64,000 bases of DNA from Blastomyces gilchristii SLH14081 (GCF_000003855.2 NW_003101670.1:954841-1018840); one strand, 5' to 3'. Positions 24,414 through 37,300 are shown, counted from the stretch's first letter. Notes: a model not told the origin generated them from the letters alone. A program made the numbers and translations.

Positions 24414-24830
24414 ATGAAAGAGAAACTACAGATTGAGCTTCTCAGAGCTGCTGTTCTCAGAATCAAGCTCTCTTCAGAGTCCTCTTCAAATGATCACACA
24501 GGGTTATATATCACTGTATTGATTGAAAGAAGAAGCAGTGTTACAATGGCAGTGAGAGAGGCAGAGAACAGACTGAATACAGACAAATCAGTCAGCAGAA
24601 GAGATGACACCTCACTGCAAGGTGCAGCTACTATCACCACAGCTGTAAGAGATACAGAAGAAGAAGGAGATGTGACAATGAGAGCAGTGCTCCCGCGGCT
24701 CATTGACACTGCTATCTTCATCTTCAACCTGGCTTTCTTAGCAGCTACAGAGGCCGCAGCTGCATCACAAAGACATTTATTACTCACTAGAAAATGTCAG
24801 AATAAGTCTCTTATTGTCTCTCAAGAATGA
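24414..24830 (+). CDS. Possible accessory ORF of element C, 138 codons
   Basis: The longest uninterrupted frame inside C, in a stretch that keeps CC, GG and some CpG, unlike its surroundings. It is rich in Ala, Ser, Thr, Arg and Glu (for example TTAVRDTEEEGDVTM) with no known motif. It sits between the chromodomain and the 3' LTR. The opposite strand also has a 97-codon Ala/Ser-rich frame (24494-24787), so the true strand is uncertain. It may simply be a part of C that escaped mutation. Confidence 0.3.
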   Translation: MKEKLQIELLRAAVLRIKLSSESSSNDHTGLYITVLIERRSSVTMAVREAENRLNTDKSVSRRDDTSLQGAATITTAVRDTEEEGDVTMRAVLPRLIDTAIFIFNLAFLAATEAAAASQRHLLLTRKCQNKSLIVSQE

Positions 24831-25246
24831 TGCTCTCATGCACTCACTATTGCAGATGAAGAAGAGGAGAGAAAAATATATCACAGAGAGAGAGATCTTT
24901 TTGAAAAATTCTGTCACTACTGTTAGCTTTGTCTCTAAAACACATCACTTTTACAGAGAATTTCATATATAGAATGAAATATGATAAGAGATCTGTAAGT
25001 CACTTATTAACTACATTTTTCACATCTTAAATTAATATATAAGAAACTCACTTATTATATGTTTAATTTGAATGAAGATGAACAAAGAAAGATCTATACA
25101 GTCAGTAGAAAAACTTATCTATTTCTTTATATCATGTGCAGTATATGCACTGTCAATCAGTTAATAACTGTTATTATATAACAAAGATAACTTCTAATCT
25201 GATAATCTTAAGAATATAGAGACTATACTCTTAAAGAAGAGAGTAT

Positions 25247-25779
25247 TGTTACACTCTCAGTTATATCAAGACTCTGTTACAGTTTCACACAGCTTATTAC
25301 TTTTATATGAATAATTTTATTTCATCTGAATCAGTTTTTAATCACTCTATGACATTATTCGGATATATCATAGAAAGATTCAATTAATGAATATAAGAAT
25401 CTCACTTCTATATAAGATCAGCAGATTACTCTTTCTTAATAATGAGATACTGCTGAGATATCACTCTGACTATTCTCACTCATGAAATGAGAGAAGAGTA
25501 TTCACTCATTGTCTATATAGAATAGCTAGATGCTGGCTTCTTATTAAAGAAGTCAGTAATTTATTTTTCTTCTACTGAAATATATACAAGAGTTACTATG
25601 TGTCTCATATAATCTTCTTAGTATACTAAGTATTATATCTGTGATATTCTCACAATAACTCTGTAGTCTATGAGCTTGCTATTCAAGCAAGATAATCAAG
25701 CTCACTTATACAGCTTTTTAAACAACTACTTCTATGTGACACTGCTGACTAGCCATTGCTTCAGTTCCGTCACATTACA
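25247..25779 (+). repeat. Element C right (3') LTR, 533 bp
   Basis: Aligns with 17991-18523 along its whole length without gaps at the ends. CpGs are gone at the 5' end but one survives near the 3' end (GTTCCGTCACATTACA). ATATG follows. Confidence 0.9.
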
Positions 25780-25856
25780 ATATGAATGAGATATATGTGA
25801 TAGAGAAAGAATCAATTACTGATATATTATATTAGCTTTCTCTTCTTCTTCTCAGA

Positions 25857-26806
25857 GTTATTATAATCTTCTCTGCTCTCTCTGCTCTTCTTATCTTCTA
25901 TGCTGATAAGCTCATCTCTCTTATTCTTTCATCTGTTCTCTGTGTTGAGTACTCTCTCTCTCTCACTGTCACTGCTATTATTAATAATATCATATGATAT
26001 CTCTCTTCTTCTCAACACTCTGTTCATCAGCTGTATCTGTTGAGAGCAGGCACAGCTGACAAGTCAGTCAAGATAGAATTGAAATTGAATGATAAGTAAG
26101 AGCTCATTATTCTATCAGTCTCAGAAATCTGAAAAATGATAATTGATCTTTTGTAAGAAGTTTCAGTGCTTCTCTCTACAGAAGTAGAAAATGTGAGGTT
26201 ATATTAACTGAATAATGAAGATAGAGCTGAGTGAGCAGCTACTGAAAGAGAATAGATATACTGTCTGTCAAGAGAATAATAAGAAATGTTAAGCATACTC
26301 TGAGAAGAGAAGAGCTCAGATAGTCAAGCTCAGAGATTCTTGTTCTTACTGTCAGATTGTTACATATAAGAGCAGATGTAGTATTTTCAAATACAAGCGC
26401 AAGAATCTCAGTACATCTTTATTAACACAGTTATATCAGTTACTATTAAAGAGATTATCTTCTTCTTTACTGAGAAGCAGTGCTCTGACAGTTTAGATTC
26501 TTATTTTATTTATACTACTCTACTTCATGAAGAAGATTTTAAGTAGAACTCTAATAAATAAGTAATCTGTATAGATGAATATATTGAAGATTTTATACAG
26601 ATATTCTTTACAAGTATCAGTTATAAATGTAAATTAGTTGATATTGAAAAATAATATCTTAAAAATAAAATTTATCAGATATTAGTTATATTTATTTTAA
26701 ATCTTGATATTTAATTGACTCATAAGTTGACAGAACAATGCAGAAGTTCTATTATTAATATATTTATTAGCAAAAATGTAATATTGTATATTAAATAAAG
26801 ATGAAG
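25857..26806 (+). pseudogene. Gene H: unidentified RIP-killed gene
   Basis: One plus frame is coding-like for over 300 codons. Its stops fall almost only at CAA/CAG/CGA or TGG-type sites. Readable pieces are EVSVLLSTEVENVRLY, FINTVISVTIKEIIFFFTEK and CIDEYIEDFIQIFFTSISYK. No family was recognised and no retroelement motif seen. A 3' splice site (TTCTTCTTCTCAG, ending 25855) precedes the frame. Its 5' partner may be GTAAGT at 17973, on the other side of element C, which would mean C landed in an intron. Confidence 0.45.
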
Positions 26807-26899
26807 TAAGTAAAGCTTCAGTATATTCATTAATTTTAGTTATTCTTCTTCAGAATTATTTTCAAAGTATCAGATAGATTATTTATAGTAGATAAAGAT

Positions 26900-27430
26900 A
26901 GTATATTTTCAATGAAAATAAAATCTTACTCTATATTATCATTGAATCTCTTAGAATAAGACTTAACTTCAGTATTAATAATCATATTATTTAAATTTAA
27001 GTTCATTGTAATTAACTGCTGCTGAATTCATACTTGATTAAAGTACTTAATTTTCTTCTTCAGATCTTTCACTTCAATTAAAATTATATTCAAGAAGTAA
27101 AATATATGTTTCTTTGACAGTAAAAGTAAATCTCAAGATAAGATATAATTATTCTTTAATAGACTTCTAGTAGTAGAGAATATCTTAAGCTTAGTAACAG
27201 CACTTGTATATTTCTCAGTAAGTGAATACTCAACAATAGACTCTAAAATTCATTATAGCTGATAAACTCATGTATTTGATAGACAGACTTAATTAAATAT
27301 AAGATAGATATTCTTTACTGAATTTTTATAGCATTTCATCTTCAGCTTACAGCTATTATTAAGATATTTCATATCTAGATCAATTACTTTAAAGAAGCTG
27401 AGTTTTTCAGATCAGTTAATAAGATCTACA
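26900..27430 (-). pseudogene. Gene I: unidentified coding-like frame on minus strand
   Basis: A minus frame is nearly free of stops here, reading for example LDMKYLNNSCKLKMKCYKN, VYQLQWILESIVEYSLTEKY and EVKDLKKKIKYFNQVWIQQQ, which would form amphipathic helices. More minus-strand open pieces occur to the right (27540-27800 and around 29100-29450). These may be further exons of the same gene or separate. No family recognised. If real, it converges on gene H. Confidence 0.35.
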
Positions 27431-29959
27431 GCTATAATCACTCAATACAGAGAAGAGATTTTAATAGATTAAAGTATTCAAAAATAATGAAACATCTCAG
27501 TGACATAATTATATTAATCAGTATTAAGAAAGAAGATAATTAGAGATGAAATAAAGTATTTAAGAAGTTCAATATTATCATACTTAACAGCATAGTATAT
27601 TTAAATGAATAATTCACATTCTCAGAGAAGATAATATATGATACAGAATTCAATATCTTAAGTAAGCTGAGAGATTTAAGAGTTAATTTTATTTCAGATA
27701 TTAAGAGTAAATACTTTAATATATATATCTTTAATAAACTGAAGATACTGTGAAGAACTAAGCTGTTATATAATAGAATTAATATCTTCTGAGTGCTCAA
27801 TATTACTAACTGAATAATTGCAATATTGTATAACAGTATAAAATAGAGTAAGACTTTGAGATGTAAAACTCTGAGAAATCACTGACTTAAGAAGATAATA
27901 TTTCAGATTGATAACAGTTATAGAATTTCAGTTTTAATAAGTAAGATCAGACTGAATATAGTGATGAGTCTTCTCAGAGACTTCAGCTTCAAAATGAGTA
28001 CAGATAATAATAAAGAGTAGATTTATTTAAATATAAAATCATTCAGAAATAGAATGAAGTTAGTTACACTATTCAAAGATATCTGTAAATTTTAACTGCT
28101 TTATCTTGACTGACTGAATAAGTTTTATAATCAAAGTATCTTTATACACTGAAAAGAGATGAGTTAAAAATGCTGTATAATCTCTTAATAAATCAAGAAA
28201 ATTATTAAATATCTTCTCATGAACTCTCATAGTTTATGCAATAGTACTCTCATTTTCAAAAATAGTATTAAACTGTTGAAAACATATTCTATGCATAGAA
28301 AGTGTATTAATAACAGATATTTGAGATAATAAATTATTTATAGTACTGAAAACACTTTTAACTTTATTATTATAAATCTTTTAAATAGTATCTGAAATAA
28401 GATATAATGTTATTTACTTCTGAAGCTTATTATCATTGTCTACTATATCAGATACATCAATGATTTCTTACAGTGTTAGCAGTCTTATAAAATTATACAT
28501 AATCTGAGTTAGATTAGTTTCTGAAATATCAGAAGAAATAATCACAGTAGTAGTAGTTATAGTAGTTATAAAATTATTATATCTGATTATTTCATCTTAT
28601 ACAGTCTTCTTGAAGTTTATATTATTATAGACTATAATTGCTTAAGAATCTTTGACAAGCTGCTGAAGTTTAATCTAACAGTAAGAATTAGTCAAGTGAT
28701 TGACTCAGAAGTTGATAGAAGTTCAAAGAACATATCAGAAAATAATAGATATTATCAGAGATTATTAAAAGTTTGAGATATTCAATAGAAATATTAATAA
28801 GTTAAGAATATTAAGTCATATCTTCTTTTATTTAGTAATTTTTATTATTAATCTATTTCTTATTATATAGCTGTGACAGAGTTCAAAGTCAGAAATGATT
28901 TCTATCACTTATTATTTTACTTCTGAGCTATGAAAATATGCAGAGAGAATAGAGCTGAAGAAGTTTAAGTTTTTTAAGAAATAAAAGTGATATATAATAC
29001 TTATAATAATAAACAGCTGTTTAATAGCTATTATTTTATCTGAGTCTCATTCATAGCTCTTTTAATTGATATATTTATTTTTTAGAATAGAAGTAAGTAG
29101 GTCAAATCAGATTAATATATCAGTCTGAATAATCTCAAAAGTAGTCTGAAAGTTGATGATATTCAGATCAGAATCATGATTAAATTTTATAAAGAAGAGA
29201 GTATTGATAAGATATTTCAGCTTCTATTTAGATAAGACAGTATAACATTGATTATTATTGAAATCTCTGCTTTGAAAAGTACTGAATATAGTGTATTTCA
29301 CTGCTTTATAGAAGTACTGTATTATTAATAAGTTAAGATATCAGAACTCTAAATTCAAGTCTCTATAAAGATCTTCATTTCTTCACTATTTTACTGTAAT
29401 ATTCTGACAATGTGAGATAATTTCAATCATCTTTTCTGCTAGTTATGAGATATTATGAACAGATGCTGTGAGTCACAGCAGTTCAATTATAAACAAGCTT
29501 ATAAAATATCAGTATCAGTATCAGTAATCTCAAATTCTGAAGAAGTATTAATAGATTCAAGCTCTGTTAAGTTATTATCTAATATATCATATTCATTATC
29601 TATATTGTTGAGAGACTGTAGTAATTGTAGAGAGAATTCATCTTTAAGTGATAAAGAATATTAACTGAAGCATGTCTGATATTGAGTATCTTAAGATTTA
29701 AAAGACATACTATCTTTTATCAATAATTATAATATAATGAGAAGAGATAGTGAGTTGTAAAATAGCAGAGATAATAGCAGAATAACTGAGAATTCAAAAA
29801 ATATCAGTTTGATAATAATCAGACAGATATTTAGAGTAGATGTATAATTCTAAAGTCAATTGAATATTTTATATAAGTGAAGTTAATTTTTCATATATAA
29901 TGAAATCATTTCTTCTCAGACTCTCTACAAGATATTAGATTGTGAGCACATGTGAGGTC
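27431..29959. other. AT-rich, mutated, unassigned
   Basis: No recognised transposon domain on either strand. The minus strand at about 29060-29450 gives a fairly open, W-to-stop type frame (RNEDLYRDLNLEF, TVLSK*KLKYLINTLFF). A plus frame at 29455-29664 is open for 69 codons without a motif. Confidence 0.4.
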
Positions 29960-30545
29960 TCTTATTAGTCCAGAAGTTAGCAGAACTTAGTAGAAGTCTA
30001 AAGAAGTTTAGTTAGTCGCGCTAATCCGAAAATATCAAGAAGAGAGGCTGAGTATGCTGAGATAATAAGCAGTAGCTAGTAGATGTTGAAGTTAGTTTCT
30101 ATTCAACAGCTGGATTAACTCGCAGGCTGCGACAAGTTTCATTGAGCTGAGATAGTTATGACTTCATATGTGTCGTACATTTTTTTTTTTCTTTGTTTTT
30201 TTTTTTTATGTGGCAAGATCACGTGTTATGACCGAAATTGAGCGCGGCTGTAGGCTCACTTGGGGTACGGTTTGGCTACTCGTCATGACTTCTTGGTATC
30301 AATCAATACCTTGAAGCCTGACGGAGCTTTTGCGCCCTCGTATGAGCTTTGTAGATGCGTAGTTAATGAGAAATTCCAAAAATTACGTTTCGACTGAGTG
30401 AGATTGTTTTGACTCAAAAAGCATGAGTAGTCACTAAGATTAGTTATGTGGGTTCATCTGTTGATTGATTACTACACCTACCCTAGTCACGTGCCACCCC
30501 AACCTATTCATTTAGTGTAACTCGCGTAGATAGATTACAACATAA
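29960..30545. other. Low-mutation island with normal CpG
   Basis: Unlike everything around it, this stretch has common CpG, CC and GG. It contains two T-runs at 30180-30208. No reading frame or RNA gene was recognised. It lies between the unassigned locus on the left and the copia element on the right. It may be single-copy DNA or the outer part of the copia 5' LTR (for example from TGTCGTACA at about 30171). Confidence 0.5.
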
Positions 30546-30640
30546 CAATGTTATTCTTCAAGAGGTTATGAAGCTCTTCACAAGCAACAAATAACTGCAA
30601 TAATATGTCAATTGACATCTTCACACATTGTTACAAGTGT
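30543..30640. repeat. Terminal inverted repeat TAACAATGT / ACATTGTTA
   Basis: A 9-base perfect inverted repeat about 80 bases apart, just before the copia gag start. It could be the end of the copia LTR, or a tiny inverted-repeat element; no second copy in the window decides this. Confidence 0.4.
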
Positions 30641-30670
30641 GTCTAGATGATTTATTAAGTGATTGAACTC

Positions 30671-32562
30671 ATGATTAATCTAAAATCTGAGAGAATATCT
30701 GACTTAATAAAAGAATACATGTCTTCAAGACAGAGAAACAAGAAAACATCAGAGTAGTAAACACAAGATCACAGATCACTGTTAATATTAATAACAAATC
30801 AGAAGACAGCTTCTGAAGTATTTGAGTTAGATAACACAATTATGAAAGAACAGTCTGATGAGTTTAACAATAAATATAAAAACTCAGTTGAAAATATTAG
30901 TGAGATATCAGATAATACAGAGAGCTTAAGTGACTGAAATAATAATAGCTCAGTAAGTGAGAAGACTTATATAAGACTTGAAATTACAAGACTTCAGTAT
31001 GAGATTGAGTGAATGAAGATCAGTAGAGATAAGACTCTTATAAGTAATAAGATAGAAGCAGATCTAGTAGAATACTTTCAATGAAAAGAGAAAATATCTA
31101 TTATAATAAAAGTTCTTGAAGAATTCAGAAGTTAAGTAAGACTTATTAAAAGACTAATAGTTCTTACTGAATTCATTAACTACTTAATATAAAGAGAGAA
31201 AATTCTTTTAACTACAGAATAGTCTGAAACTGATAATATTCTTAAAGATAATAATCTTGATAAGAATGTTACTATAAATATATAATATTTCTGAAAAGAA
31301 CACAATCTTTGATTATATAATTATATATAATCTGCAATTTCTCTACAGATCAAGACTTATTTTACTATACTTAAGAAGTTCAAATTATCAGCTTATACTT
31401 TATAAACTATTATAGAGAATAACTTTTCTAAGAGATCTGCTATACACAGAACTTGTTTATTTAAAGAACTTACTAAAATAACTTCTAAAAGTAAAGAATC
31501 TGATAGAGCTTTCATTGAATATCTGATTACTATAAGAACTGATTATATTTGTTTAGAATATAAGATTTCAGATATTATGTTTTTCAACAGACTGCTTACA
31601 GAAGTTAATAGAGATTAAGTCTTATTCATAAGGAATTAAATGAATTAAATTGACAAAGATAATACTCAATTCTTAGAGAATAATATTATAAGTCTATACT
31701 GTGATATTCTTTTGCAGCTCTCTACTATCAATGAGATAAGTACTGATATGTCTAGAAACTATATCAACAATATATAAGATAAGAATAAGAAAGACAAGAA
31801 TAAAGAGAAAGATAAGAATAAGAATATTGAATTTAAATCTGAATATAGAGACAATAATGTAAAGACATACTATTATTATCAAAAGATTAATCATATTCAG
31901 ACTGACTGTTAAAAGAAATACTCTGAGAAATATTCTTTAAATTTGAGTTTCAATATCAATAGAAATAAGAATAAAGATAAGAATGTGAAGAATACAGATA
32001 CTACTTCTGTTCACAATATTATAAAGTAAGTATTCTGCATCAAAGAAAAGATCTATGTAAGTGATCAGACAGAAAAAGATATCTGAATTCTAGACTCTGA
32101 ATCAGATACTCATGTCACATCTTACAGAGATCTTATTATGACAAAATCTCAGAAGATGAAAGTGATGTTGAAAATAACAGATAAAATAGTAAACTCTGCT
32201 ACAGTTATAGAAGATATAAAGATTTCAGTGAAAGAGATAAATATGCTGTTAAATAATATTCACTATATTCTGAAGTTAAAAGTGAATCTTATAAGTATGA
32301 ATAAGCTTGTATATCAGAGTTATATTTATAAGTAGTTGATATATGAGAATAATTATACTATGTTGATTATATCTTCTGACTGCATATTCTCATTTACAGT
32401 AAGATTAAATGAGAATAATATCTATGAGATGAAAAGGTCAGTTATATACAGAGACTTAATTCAGTTTACTATGCTTAATGATGATTTTAAATCTGTAAAC
32501 ATATTACAGATAAAAGATGACATAATATTAACACTATCTGACAGAAATAATACAAAGATTAT
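30671..32562 (+). pseudogene. Ty1/copia element, gag to gag-pre-integrase part
   Basis: From an ATG at 30671 the frame reads through a charged gag (RLEITRLQYEIE, and KDKNKEKDKNKN at about 31790). It has a decayed CCHC knuckle TYYYYQKINHIQTDC at 31868-31912, with Cys to Tyr. The protease is D-I-*-ILDSESDTHVTSYRDL at 32080-32135, where copia has 'WILDSGxSxH': Trp is TGA and Gly is Glu. The open frames 32138-32335 (LLNNIHYILKLKVNLISMNK) and 32336-32562 match the region between protease and integrase. B1 inserted at 32562. Confidence 0.82.
32558..32562. repeat. B1 left target-site duplication, ATTAT
   Basis: Identical to 38240-38244 on the other side of B1. Confidence 0.85.
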
Positions 32563-32870
32563 TGTAACAGGCTGCACTCAATCAATTATATAGACTATTC
32601 TGTTACACTTCATAGATTCTTTCACTTCATTCTTGAACACATACACTCTGATTCTCAGCCATTCTTGATCATCAATTCTCAGCTGCTATGAACATGTATA
32701 GATTCTTCCGCTCTGAAGCTTCACTGTATATATCATTACATACATGTATAAATATTCACTCTGATCACTGATTTCCACACTTTCTCTTTCTTTTCTTCTC
32801 TAATGTTTTTCTCTTTGTTATATAAGACCTATCAATATCATATCAATCTATTCAGCATAGGTCTCTTATA
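32563..32870 (+). repeat. B1 left (5') LTR, 308 bp
   Basis: Starts TGTAACAGGCTGCACTC and ends GTCTCTTATA; the family form is TGTGACGGGCTGCGCCC ... GGCCTCTTACA. It includes a TATAAATATTCACT block (promoter-like), and TTTGTTATATAAGACC near the end. Nearly all CpGs lost. Confidence 0.92.
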
Positions 32871-33229
32871 CTGGAAAAATGATCATTATCTTCTTATTAG
32901 AAATGATTATTCACACATCATCTTCTCATTAGAAATAATTATTTATCAAGAAATATCTGAATGTGTAATAATATGTAAGAAAGAGAAACAGTTAAGTGAA
33001 CACTGAGTTCTTAGATAGAAGCTTGCTTATCAGTTGCTCTGACCTCATAATAAGATTTTACAAGAGAATATCAGTGAAAGATCTAAGAGTTCTGACACTC
33101 AGATATATAAGATATTCATATAATTACACTTCTTCAGATTTCACAGATATCACATATTCAATAAACAATATAATCATGTCTAATGATAATATGAGACAAC
33201 TCTCAAGCGTGAGCATAGATGTAATACCA

Positions 33230-34320
33230 CAGTGGCTCTGAGCAATGTTGAAACTATAATAATAACAGATAGCAGACATGCACATCACTCAACAGTTTTA
33301 ATATGAGGAAATTCAACAATTAATTCATGCACACTTCAGCATTTACAAAAGTGCTGAAAGAATGCTTAGATACCTGTGTATTTTAATACTTCTAATCTCA
33401 CTCTCTACTGATCATAAAGGATAGAAATGCTCGCGGAACTGAGTGTAAATGAAGATATCATCAGTTTATTAATCAATCAAGATTGATATATCAATGAATG
33501 ATTGAAGAATCACATAAAACAGAAGTTTTATTCATGAATGAAAGCATGTGAACCAGTATTACAAATATCTGACAATATCATCAAACATCTTGATGTTCTG
33601 TTTCAAGACACTGTTATGCAACAGAAAGTGTTAGATTAATTACAGAGTATCTGACAGAGAAACACTTCTCTTACAATATTCATTCCTGACTTTGATATCA
33701 AGATTCTAGAAGCAGATGATCAATCTTGAGAGAATTAAATAAAGATTAGTATGCTTAAGAAGATATTAACTTTCAAACTCTTACAGACTCTTGTAAGTGT
33801 AGATGAAGATCAGACTTATGAAGATTTCTGTATATAGCTCTGAACATTGAATGACTGTCTTATCAAGCTCAAGAGTATACAGAACAGTGATAGAAGACAT
33901 TACACTTACACACCTGTGCTGAGAAATAATAACAATGATGCAGATGCTATGAACTGAGTAGGCTCAAATGTCTATACATAAGCAAGAGTCTTCATCATTC
34001 AAACAGGCTTCTGAGTCTCTGAGATCACTTCTGAAGAAGTCACTGATCAATGTCATTGAGAAGTGTGTATTAACTGTAACTAATCAGAGTACATTGCTTT
34101 CAACTGTCAATTGATTTACATGCCTTCTCATTCAAAGAATGAATCAGCGCCCGTCTGTGTCAATCATATTACATTAGAGAAGAATCTGAAAGATAACTAT
34201 GAGAATACTCTGATGAAACAGGGAAAAGATTAACTTCTATTCAAATTTGCAAGCAGGAGCTTGAAGAGATCAGATGATAACAATTTGAAGAGAAAATAAT
34301 AATAAATGTGATTCTTATAT
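33230..34320 (+). pseudogene. B1 gag
   Basis: Helical polar region with readable parts (LTEKHFSYNI, KIL..F.LLQTL) and a CCHC zinc knuckle at 34063-34107, CINCN*SEYIAFNC, where the His is Tyr and a Gln is a stop. The following stretch (34320-34420) leads into the protease (MIDSD). A damaged nucleic-acid-binding capsid protein. Confidence 0.72.
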
Positions 34321-37300
34321 CTACTATGATAGATAACATGTATAATATGAAAGTCATGATAGACAGTGATCTATATCATTACATAATGATTAAATCTTCA
34401 ATTGTAACACATTATAATCTTCAGTGTATTTCCTTATTAAGACTCTGACTTCTTGCAGGATGTGATAATTCAAAAGACATTCACACTCATTACATGATGA
34501 AACTAAACATAGATGTCAGAGAACATCAATATAAAGATGCCTATGTATACAAAGTTAAGAATCTTGACTATGATCTCATGTTAGAACTTGCCTGATTAAC
34601 TGAATAAGACATCTTGTTGAATGCTTAAAATAGGAGCTTAATACTCTCTAATAATGATAGAATTCATAAAGATAATATTCACAGAACTATGAATCTTACA
34701 CAGATCTCTGTCAACACTTATGAAATGCTCTGAAAAAGAAGTCATGATTAAAACTGCTGACAAAGTCACTGATAGCAGAATCATGTATCAATCTATTTCA
34801 TCAGTCTGATCAATATTAAGAAAGCTCTAGAAAGGTTATTCTGTACTACATTAACAGATTCTCATACAAAACTCTGTCAATAATATCATGAATATCTAGA
34901 TGTCTTCTAATAAGATAATATTATGAATATACCTTCTTTACAAGGCCTAGAAGTGACTCACAGTATCAAGTTAGAAAAGAAGAATGAAAAGAACTCTGAG
35001 TTATCATAAGACTCTCTTTATAATATGTCTTATGATGCACTTCTTCTTCTTTGAAAGACACTCAATGATCTGTTAAATAAGAAATTTATATATATTAGTA
35101 ACTCTTTCACTGCAGCTTCTATTCTCTTTGCAAAGAAGTTAGATAAAGAACTCTGATTCTGTGTGAACTATTAAGATCTGAATAGATTGATAAAGAAAGA
35201 TTATTATCTCTTATCTCTCATCAATGAAATTCTAGCATGTATCAGATGAGCTTAATAATTTATAAAGCTAGATATCATTACTGTGTTTCATAAGATTCAT
35301 ATCACTGAAGAAAATGAATGACTTACAGCATTCTGAACATGTTATAATCTCTTTGAATAAGTAGTCACACTCTTTGAACTTGCTAATGCTCTCAGTACAT
35401 TTCAGAAGTATATTAACTGAGCACTTTGAGATTTTCTTAATAAGTTTGTATCTGCTTATCTAGATGACATTCTCATCTTCACTGATGAATTCAGAAAAGA
35501 GTATCAAGAGTATATGTAAAGAATATTATAATGACTATAAGAAGCAGAACTATTAATTGATATTAATAAGTGTGATTTCAAAGTTAAGAGTACTAAATAC
35601 TTAGATTTCATCATAGAAGCTGGTCAGAAAATTCAAATGAATTCTGAGAAGATCTCTGTTATTCTTGAATAAGAAGCTTCACATACTGTAAAAGATGTAT
35701 AAAGCTTCATTGAATTTGCTTACTTTTATCAGTGATTTATATGAAACTTCTCAGATATTATAAGATCACATATAGAACTCACTAAGAAAGACTTAGTATT
35801 TCAATGATCAGCAGACACTGAAGCTGCATTTACACAGATAAAGAAGATATTCATTAATATCTCTCTACTGATAACATTCAATTCTGATTATGAGATAGTT
35901 ATTAAAGCTGATTTCTCTGACTATATCACAGAAGAAGCTATATTACAATATGATAATGAAGATGTCTTACAATCATATATCTTCATGTCTAAGAAACTGA
36001 GTCCTGCTGAATGCAACTATGAGATCTATGATAAGAAACTTCTCACAATTGTATACTATCTAGAAGAATGAGACTCTGAACTCTGAAGTATCTGTGAATT
36101 TGAGATAATCATAGATTATAAGAATCTCAAGCACTTCATAACTATCTGTAAACTCACTGAATGATAGATGCAATGATCTGAGTTCTTAAGCTGCTTTTAT
36201 TTTACAATACACTACTATTCTGAGAGTCAGAACTCAATGACAGATGCTCTTTTATAATGAGAGCAAGATATGCTATCTGATGTAACAGATACTTGCTGAA
36301 TAAACTGAGAGCATCAGCTCTTGAATCTGAAGATACTAGTTAATCAAGATGAAACAGCTTATAATACTATACATACTTCTCTGATTAGAACTATACATGC
36401 TTGTTCAATTAAAACTGTCACTGATATCTCAACTTCTTCTTAATCTATATTAGATGAACTATAGTATACAGTAGCTTAAATCAATAAACTTCTTCAAGCA
36501 CTCACTGAAGCAGTACAATAAGAAGTACTCTGATTTCTCTCAGAACTATATATAAGAACTGACATCTCAGAATGTTCAATCAATGATAATAACACTCTAT
36601 GATTTTATAAATAACACTGAGTCTCTCACTCTGAACTCTTATACACTCAGATAATGCAAGAGATGTATAATTCATATATAACTGATTATTCAAATTGTGA
36701 ACAACTGTATAGAATGATCTTCTGAGAGTTCTATTAATCTGAGATATTAAACAGTATCAGATACTTTGTCTGAAACTACAATCACTGTTCTTTCATTATC
36801 TTATAAAAGAACTGTAGAAAAGATCTACTAAAATCACTCAATATCTCTGATAGAATCTAACAAAATATAGTAATTATCTTCACTGTTAATCTATCTAAGA
36901 GTAAGGGTTATAGAAACATTCTGATCATTATTAACTAAGTAAAGATGTAATATTGAAATCTTTTAATAAGATAAATGTTGAACAAGTTACTGAAGCCTTC
37001 TTACAGAGTTCATTCTATTAAATGCATGAGTTACTGAGATCTATAGTATCAGATCAGAGTCATTAATTTATAAGCACTCTCTGAATAAGAATCTGTTAAG
37101 TTCTCAAGATTACACACTGTCTGTTAACTGTCTATCACTCTGAGACTGATGATGCATCAGAATAAATACTTCAGACTGTAAAGAATTATCTTTATAAGTT
37201 CTGCAATTACTTATAAGATGATTGACATAATCTGCTTCTACACACAGAGATTACTATCAATGAATAAGATGCTGTTTCAACAGATATAAGTCTGTTCTTT

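Larger units (their letters stand above)
17991..25779 (+). mobile_element. Ty3/gypsy chromovirus C, full length, plus strand
   Basis: 7789 bp with two 533-bp LTRs and a perfect 5-bp duplication ATATG. The internal part shows a gag knuckle, protease, reverse transcriptase, RNase H, integrase and chromodomain in order on the plus strand. A purine-rich tract (AAAGAAGAGAG) lies just before the right LTR. About 1.8 kb between the chromodomain and the right LTR is not explained by gag-pol and includes a less-mutated 138-codon frame. It split a host locus, possibly within an intron (GTAAGT at 17973, TTCTTCTCAG ending 25855). Confidence 0.87.

Noticed and set aside
24494..24787. 97-codon minus frame opposite the C accessory frame
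   Set aside because: Ala/Ser-rich reading that mirrors the plus frame. Not listed separately because the strand cannot be decided, and the plus frame is longer and follows the element's orientation.
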